Of a stretch of 64,000 bases of DNA, positions 35,547 to 43,964 are shown one piece after another. Source of the DNA: Roseibium sp. Sym1 (GTDB lineage Bacteria > Pseudomonadota > Alphaproteobacteria > Rhizobiales > Stappiaceae); contig NZ_CP114786.1 of assembly GCF_027359675.1 (NCBI RefSeq), forward strand, positions 3,694,501-3,758,500, in the 5' to 3' direction. The notes under the pieces are model-generated. The model was not told the origin of the DNA. It made no database searches and saw only the letters and a list, made by a program, of their open reading frames with translations. A program made the position numbers and the translations under genes. The first letter of the stretch is position 1. Every line of letters begins with the position of its first letter.

Positions 35547-38141
35547 ATGGATGGTACGTTCGAGGATTTCATGGCGGCTCTGCTGGCCTTTGAATCGGGG
35601 TGGGACCGCGACCGGTACAACGCCGGCATCATCCAGGACTGGCAACTGGACCAATGGGCCGGCGGGCCGGTCCAGGCCCGTTATCCGGGCTATTCCAGCT
35701 GGTCCGAATTGAGCGACGGCGAATGGGAGGCAATGGCCTACCGGTCGATGAATTCGCTCGGATTTGTCGGTTTCCAGTTCGGCGAGGCGCTGCTGATCGA
35801 TCTCGGCTATTACGACGCCGACGTCTTCTACGGCAATGGCGCAGCGACCAATGCCTGGAATGGCACCTGGACCGGCAAGAACGGCGTGGAGTCCCTCGAG
35901 GACTTCATGACCAAGGAGGCGCAGACCGTCGCGATCCAGGAGGCCTTCGGCTACAATCTGCAGGTCCTCGAGGGCCAGCTGGCAGGCAGCGGCCAATCCC
36001 TGAACGACTTCATTGGCCAGACGGCCGGCTACACCCAGAACGGCCAGACGGTCACCGTGGAGCTGACGCTGACGGGTATCCTGGCTGCGGCGCATCTGCG
36101 CGGTGCCTGGGGCACGGCGACACTGCTCCAGAACGGCGCGGTCAGCACCGATGAATACGGCACCTCGATCCTGCAATATATCGGCCAGTTCGGCGGCTAC
36201 GACGCACCGTCGATTGCCGAGCAGATCGCCTTTTACGAAGACCGCCTGACCGGTGACGAAGGCCTCGGCACACCGGACGGTGACGGCCTGCCCGGCACTG
36301 TCAATCCGGGCAGCAATGGTGGCAACGGCTCTGCCGGGGTCGGCGCAGCCGATGCCGATGTGGTGATCACCTGGGCTTGGGGTCAGGACGAGGTCGTGAC
36401 CGGTTTCGACCCGGCAACGGGCACCATCTTCATCGACTGGATCGGTGCGGCCGATCTGGAGGTCACCGAAACGGCGGTGGGCGTGATGTTTGCCGTTCCC
36501 TCCAACAACCAGACCACGACCCTGGCAGGCGTCCGGCTCCCGGATCTGAGCGAAGCCAATTTCACCATTCTGGACAGCGGCGCGGCGGCTGAAGTGCTGG
36601 CACTGGTCGGTGCCGGGCCCGCAACGCCCGATACGCCGGACGAACCGGACACTCCTGATGAGCCGGATGAACCCGACACACCGGACGCGCCGGACAGCCC
36701 GCAAATGATCCTGATCACGCCGGAGAGCCCGTCCCGCGTGATTGCTGATTTCAATCCGGCCACCGACATGGTGCATCTGGAAGCCGGTGTCATCGCGGAG
36801 CGGCTGGAATTCGCGGACTATCCGGAGACGCTCGCTGATGTGTCTGCCGGTCTGACGATCCGCGTTCTGACCGCAACCGGCGAAATTGCCAGCGAAACGG
36901 TGCTTGTCGGCGTGGACGTGTCGGAGCTTTCCATGAACAACTTCATGGTGGCCGAGCAATCCGCGCTCAACGAGGTCGCGACATTGCTCGGCACGGCCGT
37001 GGTCACACCCGAAACAGGTGGTTTTGACGTCATCTATGACAGCGACGGCTCCAATCCGCCGGTGCCGACCGGTGCAAGTGATCTTGGCGGGGTCACCTGG
37101 GCGGCGGAATTCGGCGCCGACGACATTGTCGGCTTCAACCCGGCTGCTGACCAGATCGACTTCGGCAACGCCTCGGTGCACGGGCTGATCCTGACCATGA
37201 CGCCTGCCGGCGAGCCCGTGATCGACAATCCCTGGGGCCCGGACATGCAGATCCTGCAAGGAGTCCTGCTCTCCGATCTTGCGATCGAGAATTTCGGCAT
37301 TGTCGGCAACGAGCATCTGCGCCAGGACCTTGGCGGGATCCTGTCCTGGGAAACGGGTGCCGGTCCTCGTGAGGCGGACACGGTCTATATACGGTCCCAT
37401 GAATACGGTGCCTTCGAGGTGATCGACGGTTTCGACCCGGCGACGCAGAAGATCAGCTTCCTCTATTTCGGCACGCGCGAGCGCCTGAGCGTGGAGGACA
37501 CGCCGGACGGCATGATGATCAGTACGCTGCCGAGCGGGCAGGGGTTCCTGTTCAGCGGCGTCTCCAAGGCGGACCTGGTTGCGGGAAACCTGGAATTTCA
37601 CCATGACCAGGTCATGGAGGACAATCTGGAAGCCCCCTTCGGGTTCGACCAGAACGATGTCTCCCTGGTGTCGCGTGAAGCCCTCCTGACCCCGGAGGCG
37701 CCTCCGGGCGAGACGACGGACGGCTACCAGGTGCGCGAGGGAGCGGGGGTGTCTCCCGACCCCGAAGTGCCCGACACGCCGGAAGATCCCGTGGTGCCGT
37801 CGGCAATCGATGACGACATTGTCCTGGGATCCGGAGCCGACACGGTTCAGGTTACCTGGGATTGGGGCCGCGTTTTTGCGGTCCGGAACTTCGATCCGGC
37901 CGAGGACATTCTCGACTTCGGCAACCTGTCGGTATCTGATGTCACCCTTGAGGAGTCGGGCGGGGATCTCCTGATCACCGTGGAGAACAATGGCGGCCAT
38001 GGCTACCTGCTGGAAGGCCTGCAGGCGGAGGACCTGTCTATTGCCAATCTGACAGCCGCGACCTGGAACGCGGTCGTCACCGAAGGCGGCGGCGTCGCAG
38101 ACCAGCTGGCCGCTCTCGGCAACCAGGATCTGCTTGTGTAA
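35547..38141 (+). CDS. 864-residue acidic modular protein: unassigned N-terminal domain plus five tandem modules
   Basis: I do not recognise a named family. Residues 1-240 form a compact domain (FMAALLAFESGWDRDRYN..., YRSMNSLGFVGFQFGEALL, ILAAAHLRGAWG) reminiscent of lysozyme-like or cell-wall-associated folds but without a certain match. Five modules of about 75 residues follow at roughly 272-344, 397-470, 516-588, 613-685 and 767-840. Each has a pattern W/Y-x-x-G, then GFDPAT-x-x-I-x-F, ending L-x-G-V-x-L-x-D-L-x-x-x-N-F. A TPDEPD-rich linker (359-385) separates modules one and two. The protein is strongly acidic, has no signal peptide, and resembles calcium-rich repeat proteins exported by type I secretion, though no GGxGxD repeats or secretion genes are visible. 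The start follows GGGATGGAAAG. Confidence 0.75.
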   Translation: MDGTFEDFMAALLAFESGWDRDRYNAGIIQDWQLDQWAGGPVQARYPGYSSWSELSDGEWEAMAYRSMNSLGFVGFQFGEALLIDLGYYDADVFYGNGAATNAWNGTWTGKNGVESLEDFMTKEAQTVAIQEAFGYNLQVLEGQLAGSGQSLNDFIGQTAGYTQNGQTVTVELTLTGILAAAHLRGAWGTATLLQNGAVSTDEYGTSILQYIGQFGGYDAPSIAEQIAFYEDRLTGDEGLGTPDGDGLPGTVNPGSNGGNGSAGVGAADADVVITWAWGQDEVVTGFDPATGTIFIDWIGAADLEVTETAVGVMFAVPSNNQTTTLAGVRLPDLSEANFTILDSGAAAEVLALVGAGPATPDTPDEPDTPDEPDEPDTPDAPDSPQMILITPESPSRVIADFNPATDMVHLEAGVIAERLEFADYPETLADVSAGLTIRVLTATGEIASETVLVGVDVSELSMNNFMVAEQSALNEVATLLGTAVVTPETGGFDVIYDSDGSNPPVPTGASDLGGVTWAAEFGADDIVGFNPAADQIDFGNASVHGLILTMTPAGEPVIDNPWGPDMQILQGVLLSDLAIENFGIVGNEHLRQDLGGILSWETGAGPREADTVYIRSHEYGAFEVIDGFDPATQKISFLYFGTRERLSVEDTPDGMMISTLPSGQGFLFSGVSKADLVAGNLEFHHDQVMEDNLEAPFGFDQNDVSLVSREALLTPEAPPGETTDGYQVREGAGVSPDPEVPDTPEDPVVPSAIDDDIVLGSGADTVQVTWDWGRVFAVRNFDPAEDILDFGNLSVSDVTLEESGGDLLITVENNGGHGYLLEGLQAEDLSIANLTAATWNAVVTEGGGVADQLAALGNQDLLV

Positions 38142-38168
38142 GTGCAAGGGCACAAGGCCTTTGGACGG

Positions 38169-38198
38169 AGAAACGCCGCGCGCTTCCGCGGCGTTTCT
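38169..38198 (+). terminator. hairpin terminator after the 864-residue protein gene
   Basis: AGAAACGCCGCG and CGCGGCGTTTCT pair perfectly (12 bp) around CGCTTC. It lies 28 bp after the stop codon; the T-run is short. Confidence 0.75.
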
Positions 38199-38491
38199 GC
38201 CTGGGGCATCCGGTCTCTATCCCACTCATTTCATTTCAGCTCGCGCTTTGCTCCGCCCGGATGTGGGCGGTAGGGGCGTGCCATGTGCCGCCGGGAGCAC
38301 CGCGCGGCGACGGGCCTTGTCATTCTCCACAAGTCTTTGCAACTAGGCATATTTTGCCGCTTCATCCGGCCTGAATTGTGAAAACCTCCGTATTCCTGCG
38401 AATCCGATTCTTCATTTGTGTCAAGGGTTCATTAAGTATGTTCGTCATAAGGTCGCTCGACGGGGTCGTGTGCGATCAAATCGAGCCGGAA

Positions 38492-38547
38492 TCCATGAGA
38501 TTCCATTGACCGCCCATGAAATCCCATGGTATCCCATAAGAACCCAG
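38492..38547 (-). promoter_or_regulatory. MraZ-binding repeats (TGGGN boxes)
   Basis: Read on the minus strand, four TGGGN boxes are spaced exactly 10 bp apart. Their CCCA complements lie at 38513-38516, 38523-38526, 38533-38536 and 38543-38546, with 5-nt spacers. Two degenerate TGGA copies follow at 38502 and 38492, also 10 bp apart. This is the known MraZ operator design. It ends about 265 bp before the mraZ start codon. Confidence 0.85.
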
Positions 38548-38813
38548 AATGGGGAGTGCAGGCCCATTTCAATAGGGCTTGGGACATCGGTTTAACGGCT
38601 CGGCAATTGCCGCTTTCGCAAATTGCATGTCCCGGCAAGTCGCCGGCCTTTCTTTCATTCGTCGGGTTTTCGATCGGTGCGCCGCCGGCCGTGGCTGGAG
38701 AGCGGTTCGCAAGCTGATCGGTCTTAAAGGGGTGGGGCGCCTTGTCGGCATTTGGCTGAATGCAGGGTGCTCCTTTGGATTTAGGCGGGTGGGGACCCGT
38801 TTCGAGGGGATTG

Positions 38814-39281
38814 ATGGCCGGCTTTGTTTCTCACTTTACCAACCGGCTGGATGCCAAGGGTCGCGTGTCGATCCCGGCGCCCTTCCGTGCGGTTCTGGCG
38901 AGAGATGGATTTGACGGTCTTTATTGCATCGCTTCACCTCATTGCGCCGCGGTCGACGCGGGCGGCAATGACCTGCTGGCCGAGATCAACAAGCGCTCGG
39001 AGGCCTTTGCAAAGCTGTCTCCGGATCACGATGCTCTCGCCGTGGCGCTGTTCGGTGCCAGTGAAAACCCCCGGATCGACGGGGATGGCCGCATGACCAT
39101 TTCCGACATGATCCGCGATCACACCGGTCTCACCGACCAGGTCACTTTCGTCGGCATGAACTACAAGTTCCAGATCTGGGAGCCGGAGAAGTTTCGCGAG
39201 TACCGCGCAGAGGCCCAAAGGCGCGCACTCGCGATGTTGTCGGGGCAGGTCCCCGCACCCTCTCAGGGAGAGCCGGTATGA
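38814..39281 (+). CDS. mraZ: MraZ, transcriptional regulator of the dcw cluster
   Basis: A 155-residue protein with the two SpoVT/AbrB-like halves of MraZ: FTNRLDAKGRVSIPAPFR near the start and GDGRMTISDMIRDHTGL with VTFVGMNYKFQIWEPEKF in the second half. Each half carries the DxKGR or DGR signature for DNA contact. MraZ binds TGGGN repeats upstream of its own gene and represses the dcw operon; these repeats are present at 38492-38547. The ATG at 38814 follows GAGGGG; the earlier frame to 38760 is not conserved. Its stop overlaps the rsmH start (ATGA). Confidence 0.95.
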   Translation: MAGFVSHFTNRLDAKGRVSIPAPFRAVLARDGFDGLYCIASPHCAAVDAGGNDLLAEINKRSEAFAKLSPDHDALAVALFGASENPRIDGDGRMTISDMIRDHTGLTDQVTFVGMNYKFQIWEPEKFREYRAEAQRRALAMLSGQVPAPSQGEPV

Positions 39282-40318
39282 TGGCGCTCGGCGACAGAGA
39301 CGCTGCTTCTGCCGCTGGCGGACCCGAGCGCCATGTGCCGGTTCTCCTGACGGAGGTTCTCCATTGGCTTGCGCCGCAGCCGGGCGAGGTGATCATCGAC
39401 GGTACGTTCGGCGCCGGCGGTTATTCCCGCGGCATTCTCGCGCAAGGCGCGAAGGTGATCGGTATCGACCGGGACCCGGATGCAATCGCAGGCGGCCAGG
39501 ACCTTGTCCGCGAAGCCGCCGGCAACCTGATCCTGGTGCCCGGCCAGTTCGCGGAACTGGAGCGGCATGCAAGGGCCAGCGGATTTGACGGCGTCGACGG
39601 CGTGGTTCTCGATCTCGGTGTGTCCTCCATGCAGCTTGACGAGGCTGAACGGGGATTTTCCTTCCTGCGCGATGGCCCGCTCGACATGCGCATGGAACAG
39701 GCAGGTCCGTCCGCCGCGGACGTGGTCAACGAGCTGCCCGTCAAGGACCTGATCCGCGTGATCGGCCTGCTCGGCGAGGAAAAGCGGGCGGCATCCGTGG
39801 CGCATGCGATCGAGCGTGCGCGCCAGGAAAAGCCCTTCACCCGCACTCTGGAGCTGGCCAACCTGATCGAGAAGGTTCTGGGCCGGTCACCGAAAAAGGC
39901 GCAGATCCATCCGGCGACCCGGACTTTCCAGGCGCTCAGGATCTATGTGAACGGCGAATTGCACCAGGCCGCCGAGGCGCTGGGTGCGGCGGAACGCATC
40001 CTGAAGCCGGGCGGGCGCCTGGTGCTGGTGAGTTTCCATTCCCTGGAGGACCGGATCGTCAAGCGGTTCTTCCAGGATCGTACGCGGACCCGTGGCGGCG
40101 GGTCGCGGCACATGCCGGAGGAAGAGGTTCCGCCGGCGACTTTCGAAATGCTGACGCGCAAGGCGGTCGAGGCGGCTGCCGGTGAAACGGATATCAATCC
40201 GCGGGCGCGCTCCGCGAAGCTTCGGGCCGGGCGGCGGACCGAGGCGCCGGCACGCAAACTGGACATCCATGAGGCGGGCGTGCCGCGTCTTGCGGACTTT
40301 CATGGATTAGGGGGCTGA
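39278..40318 (+). CDS. rsmH: RsmH, 16S rRNA N4-methyltransferase (C1402)
   Basis: A 346-residue SAM-dependent methyltransferase that methylates N4 of C1402 in 16S rRNA at the decoding site. Conserved stretches are HVPVLLTEVLHWL, the SAM-binding GTFGAGGYSRGIL, LDLGVSSMQLD, and RTFQALRIYVNGEL with VSFHSLEDRIVKRFF. It is the second gene of the dcw cluster and is coupled to mraZ by a 4-bp overlap; a second in-frame ATG at 39281 is possible. ftsL follows after two bases. Confidence 0.96.
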   Translation: MMALGDRDAASAAGGPERHVPVLLTEVLHWLAPQPGEVIIDGTFGAGGYSRGILAQGAKVIGIDRDPDAIAGGQDLVREAAGNLILVPGQFAELERHARASGFDGVDGVVLDLGVSSMQLDEAERGFSFLRDGPLDMRMEQAGPSAADVVNELPVKDLIRVIGLLGEEKRAASVAHAIERARQEKPFTRTLELANLIEKVLGRSPKKAQIHPATRTFQALRIYVNGELHQAAEALGAAERILKPGGRLVLVSFHSLEDRIVKRFFQDRTRTRGGGSRHMPEEEVPPATFEMLTRKAVEAAAGETDINPRARSAKLRAGRRTEAPARKLDIHEAGVPRLADFHGLGG

Positions 40319-40320
40319 AA

Positions 40321-40674
40321 ATGGTTCGAACGCTGAACATCCTGTTCATTCTGGCGGTCGTGATCGGCGCCGCGACCGTATACGACATGAAGCTTGCGGC
40401 GACAAAGTCGGCCGAGAAGGTTGCCGAGCTCCAGCGTCGGATCGACGAGGAACGCGATGCCATCCGCCACCTGAAAGCGGAATGGAGCCTGCTCAACAAG
40501 CCGGACCGGCTGCAGTCCCTGGTCGCGCGCTACAACGACTATCTCCTGCTGGAACCGCTCGACGTGAAACAGATCGTGACGCCGGAAGACCTTCCGGCGC
40601 GTCCGGTGATGCTGGAGCCGATCGGCGGCAATCAGATGGGCGGCTATGCCGGCTCGTCGGCGGTTATTCAGTGA
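40321..40674 (+). CDS. ftsL: cell division protein FtsL
   Basis: A 117-residue bitopic protein with an N-terminal membrane helix (about 4-22), a coiled-coil (about 25-60, KSAEKVAELQRRIDEERDAI) and a short periplasmic tail, the layout of FtsL. It recruits FtsI and FtsW to the divisome with FtsQ and FtsB and activates septal synthesis. Sequence conservation is low in this family; identity rests on topology, size and position between rsmH and ftsI. No ftsB gene is in the window. Confidence 0.9.
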   Translation: MVRTLNILFILAVVIGAATVYDMKLAATKSAEKVAELQRRIDEERDAIRHLKAEWSLLNKPDRLQSLVARYNDYLLLEPLDVKQIVTPEDLPARPVMLEPIGGNQMGGYAGSSAVIQ

Positions 40675-40684
40675 GGATCCGGTC

Positions 40685-42397
40685 ATGACCATGGTAAGCG
40701 AACCGGCAAGTTTCCTTCAGGTGCGGAGAGCCCAGCCGAGAGCGGTGCGGGGCTCCGTTTCCTCGAGCGCGGTCAAGTCACGCGTCTATGTGGCGATGCT
40801 GGCCTTTGCCTGCGTCTATGTGGCCATTGCCGGCCGGCTGGTCATGCTGGCGCAGATGGAAGAGGCGACGTCAGGGGCTTTCATCTCGGCGCAGGACTCC
40901 GTGTCGGCTTCACGGCCAGACCTGATCGACCGCAATGGCGAGATCCTGGCGACCGATATCAAGACCGCGTCCCTATACGCCGAGCCGCGCCGCATCCTGG
41001 ACGTCGACGAGGCTCTTGAAGGGCTTGTCCGCGTGCTGCCCGAACTGGACGAGGGGCTTGTGCGCCGTCGTCTGGAAAGCGGTGCCGGTTTTGTCTGGCT
41101 GAAGCGGGAAATGACCCGGAAACAGGCCGAAGACGTTCACAACCTCGGCCTGCCGGGCATCGGTTTCCTGTCCGAGAACCAGCGCTTTTATCCGGGTGGC
41201 CCGACCGCGGGTCACATTGTCGGCTCGGTGAATGTCGACAATCAGGGACTGGCCGGGATCGAGAAATACATCGACGACAGCTGGCTGGCCGACCTGCAGT
41301 CCCTCGGCTTCACCGCCGACCGGTCCATGGAGCCGGTCCGTCTCTCGGTCGACCTGCGGGTACAGCACGTCGTGCGCGACGAACTGGTCAAGGCGATGGA
41401 ACGCTACAAGGCGATCGCGGCGGCCGGCATCGTGCTCGATGCGAAGACCGGCGAAGTGGTCGCCATGTCCTCGCTGCCGGACTATGACCCGAACGACCGG
41501 TCCCAGGCGCTGGAGAAGGACCGGCTGAACCGGGCGACCGGCGGCGTCTTTGAAATGGGCTCCGTCTTCAAGACCTTCACCACTGCCATGGCGCTGGATT
41601 CGGGGTCCGTTTCGATCAATGACAGCTTCGACGCGACCCGCCCGATCAGGGCCGCGGGCCGCACGATCACCGATTTCCACGGGAAAAACCGCATTCTCTC
41701 CGTTCCGGAAATCTTCATCTATTCGTCGAATATCGGCACGGCGAAGATGATGCTGGCGACCGGGATTGCCCGCCAGAAGGAGTTCCTTGGCCGGTTGCAT
41801 CTGACGGACCGGCTGAAGACGGAACTGCCGGAGAATGCCGCGCCGCTGCTGCCGCCGAAATGGAACGAGCTGGCGGCCATGACCATATCCTTCGGGCACG
41901 GTATCTCGGTGACGCCGATGCAGACGGCTGTTGCCGCCGCCGCGCTGGTCAATGGCGGCACCCTGTTGCCGCCGACATTCCTGCCGCGCAGTCAGGATGA
42001 GGTTCAAAGCCTTGGCAAACAGGTCGTTTCTCCGGAAACGAGTCGCATGATGCGCTACCTGTTCCGCCTCAATGTCCTGTCGGGATCCGGCCGCCGGTCG
42101 GACGTGCCTGGCTACACGGTGGGCGGCAAGACCGGCACCGCGGAAAAGATCGAGAACGGTCGCTACGTCAGCAACAAGCGCCGAAATTCGTTCCTGTCGG
42201 CCTTCCCGATGGATGACCCGCGCTACGTGGTTCTGGTGGTGATTGACGAGCCGAAACCGGAGCGGGCCGGCATCGGCGCGACCGCCGGTCTCAATGCCGC
42301 GCCGACCACCGCGGCGATCATCCGCAGGTCCGCACCGATGCTCGGAGTGATGCCGAGGTTCGGGAAGGGGGATGAACCAATCGAGATTTCCTATTAA
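40685..42397 (+). CDS. ftsI: FtsI (penicillin-binding protein 3), septal transpeptidase
   Basis: A 570-residue class B penicillin-binding protein with one N-terminal membrane helix (about 33-55), a dimerisation/pedestal domain (about 75-220) and a transpeptidase domain. Active-site motifs are SVFK with S293 and K296, SSN at 347-349 and KTGT at 482-485. It crosslinks septal peptidoglycan with the FtsW glycosyltransferase. The ATG at 40685 follows an AGGA site; a GTG-type upstream frame overlaps ftsL. A 97-bp gap separates it from murE, with no clear promoter seen. Confidence 0.96.
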   Translation: MTMVSEPASFLQVRRAQPRAVRGSVSSSAVKSRVYVAMLAFACVYVAIAGRLVMLAQMEEATSGAFISAQDSVSASRPDLIDRNGEILATDIKTASLYAEPRRILDVDEALEGLVRVLPELDEGLVRRRLESGAGFVWLKREMTRKQAEDVHNLGLPGIGFLSENQRFYPGGPTAGHIVGSVNVDNQGLAGIEKYIDDSWLADLQSLGFTADRSMEPVRLSVDLRVQHVVRDELVKAMERYKAIAAAGIVLDAKTGEVVAMSSLPDYDPNDRSQALEKDRLNRATGGVFEMGSVFKTFTTAMALDSGSVSINDSFDATRPIRAAGRTITDFHGKNRILSVPEIFIYSSNIGTAKMMLATGIARQKEFLGRLHLTDRLKTELPENAAPLLPPKWNELAAMTISFGHGISVTPMQTAVAAAALVNGGTLLPPTFLPRSQDEVQSLGKQVVSPETSRMMRYLFRLNVLSGSGRRSDVPGYTVGGKTGTAEKIENGRYVSNKRRNSFLSAFPMDDPRYVVLVVIDEPKPERAGIGATAGLNAAPTTAAIIRRSAPMLGVMPRFGKGDEPIEISY

Positions 42398-42494
42398 GGA
42401 GACGTGACGGACTTGTGTCGCCGGCGGGGTCGCAGCCGAATACCGGTGACGCAAGGTTCAAGAACAAGACGACGCATAAAGATGATCGGAAGAG

Positions 42495-43964
42495 ATGGAT
42501 CTTGAATATCTGGCCGCCGGCCTTTCCGTGCCGGACACGGCAAAGGGTCTGAAAATCGCGGGGCTCACGGCGGACAGCCGCAAGGTCCGGCCCGGCTTTC
42601 TGTTCGCCTCCTTCAAGGGGGCTTCTGTCGACGGTACGAAATTCGCCCCGGACGCTGCAGCGGCCGGGGCCATTGCCATCTTGTGCGCGGACGAGGCCGT
42701 TGACGGCGTCCGGGCTGCCTGCCCGCCTGGTGTCGTTGTTCTCGGTGCGGCTGAACCGCGCCAGGCGTTTGCCCGGATGGCGGCACGGTTCTACGGCGCG
42801 CAGCCGGACACGGTCGTCGCGGTCACCGGAACAGCCGGCAAGACGTCCGTCGCCCATTTCGTGCGTCAGATCTTCCAGTCCGCCGGTCATCCCGCGGCAA
42901 GCCTCGGCACGCTCGGCATCGTCAAGCCGAATGGTGAAAGCTACGGCGGACTGACTACCCCGGATCCGGTCTTCCTGCACGAACAGCTGGCGGCGCTGGA
43001 GGAGGAAGGGGTCAACCATGCGGCCCTGGAGGCGTCTTCGCACGGTTTGGATCAATACCGGCTCGACGGCGTCCGCCTGACCGCGGCGGCATTCACCAAT
43101 CTTGGCCGCGACCACATGGATTACCATCCGACCGTCGAGGATTATCTGAAGGCCAAGCTGCGGCTTTTCTCCGAGCTCCTGCCTTCGGGCGGCACCGTGG
43201 TCGTCGATCCCGGCGAGAAATATGCCGACCGGGTGCTGGCTGTGGCGCAAGAGCGCGGTCTTCCGGTCCTGAGCGTCGGCGAAACCGGCAAGGACCTGAA
43301 GCTGACCGGGTTGCGTCCGTCAGGTGCGGGACAGGAGCTGACGCTGCAGACCGCGCGCGGCGAATACAAGGTGACCCTGCCCCTGATCGGACGGTTCCAG
43401 GTCTCCAACGCGCTGATCGCGGCCGGTCTCGCGATGGCGGCGGGTCTGGACACGGGTGCCGTGATGCGCGCGATGGAAAACCTGAAGGGGGCGCCGGGCC
43501 GGCTGGAGCTGGCGGGTAGAACCGGGCAGGGCGGTCTGGTCTTTGTCGACTATGCCCACAAGCCCGACGCCCTGGACAACGCACTGTCTGCCTTGAGACC
43601 GTTCGCGCAAGGCAAGCTGTCCGTCATCGTCGGCGCCGGCGGAGACCGCGATCCCGGCAAGCGCGAACTCATGGGCGCGGCGGCGGCGCGGCATGCGGAT
43701 CTCGTCATCGTCACCGATGACAACCCGCGCTCCGAAGACCCCGCCACGATCCGCAAGGCGGTGCTGAGCGGCGCGCCCGAGGCGCTGGAGATCGGCGACC
43801 GCTTCGAAGCGATCGCCGAAGGCGTCCGCCGCCTGCGGCAGGGCGATATCCTGTGTGTTGCCGGAAAGGGTCACGAAACGGGCCAGATTGTTGGCGACAC
43901 AGTGATTCCCTTTTCCGATCACGATGCCGTCACGCGCGCCATCAGCCTTGAAGGAAACACATGA
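42495..43964 (+). CDS. murE: MurE, UDP-MurNAc-tripeptide (meso-DAP) synthetase
   Basis: A 489-residue Mur ligase adding meso-diaminopimelate to UDP-MurNAc-L-Ala-D-Glu. The ATP loop is GTAGKTSVAHF and the central domain has EASSHGLDQYRLDGV. DDNPRSEDP contains the DNPR signature for meso-DAP rather than lysine. The start at 42495 has a GGAAGAG site. Its stop overlaps the murF start (ATGA). Confidence 0.96.
   Translation: MDLEYLAAGLSVPDTAKGLKIAGLTADSRKVRPGFLFASFKGASVDGTKFAPDAAAAGAIAILCADEAVDGVRAACPPGVVVLGAAEPRQAFARMAARFYGAQPDTVVAVTGTAGKTSVAHFVRQIFQSAGHPAASLGTLGIVKPNGESYGGLTTPDPVFLHEQLAALEEEGVNHAALEASSHGLDQYRLDGVRLTAAAFTNLGRDHMDYHPTVEDYLKAKLRLFSELLPSGGTVVVDPGEKYADRVLAVAQERGLPVLSVGETGKDLKLTGLRPSGAGQELTLQTARGEYKVTLPLIGRFQVSNALIAAGLAMAAGLDTGAVMRAMENLKGAPGRLELAGRTGQGGLVFVDYAHKPDALDNALSALRPFAQGKLSVIVGAGGDRDPGKRELMGAAAARHADLVIVTDDNPRSEDPATIRKAVLSGAPEALEIGDRFEAIAEGVRRLRQGDILCVAGKGHETGQIVGDTVIPFSDHDAVTRAISLEGNT

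Larger units (their letters stand above)
38142..38813. other. 672-bp intergenic region before the dcw cluster
   Basis: It contains a hairpin terminator at 38169-38198, an AT-rich stretch at about 38395-38450 that may hold the mraZ promoter (TTTGTG at 38416 and TATGTT at 38438, 16 bp apart), the MraZ box array at 38492-38547, and a 12-bp palindrome CGGCAATTGCCG at 38601-38612. No convincing gene is present. Confidence 0.6.

Noticed and set aside
36646..36705. Short tandem DNA repeats that could suggest a repeat array
   Set aside because: They encode the TPDEPD-rich linker of the 864-residue protein; units are irregular and in frame, with no CRISPR-like spacers.
35415..38153. 912-codon open frame on the minus strand
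   Set aside because: It is antisense to the 864-residue modular protein. The plus-strand frame shows repeated modules, a ribosome site and a terminator; the reverse frame shows only low-complexity His/Arg/Gly/Val sequence.
38760..38813. Longer MraZ N-terminus
   Set aside because: The extra 18 codons do not match MraZ, and a GAGGGG site supports the ATG at 38814.
40973..42454. 493-codon minus-strand frame opposite ftsI
   Set aside because: Shadow of the well-supported penicillin-binding protein gene.
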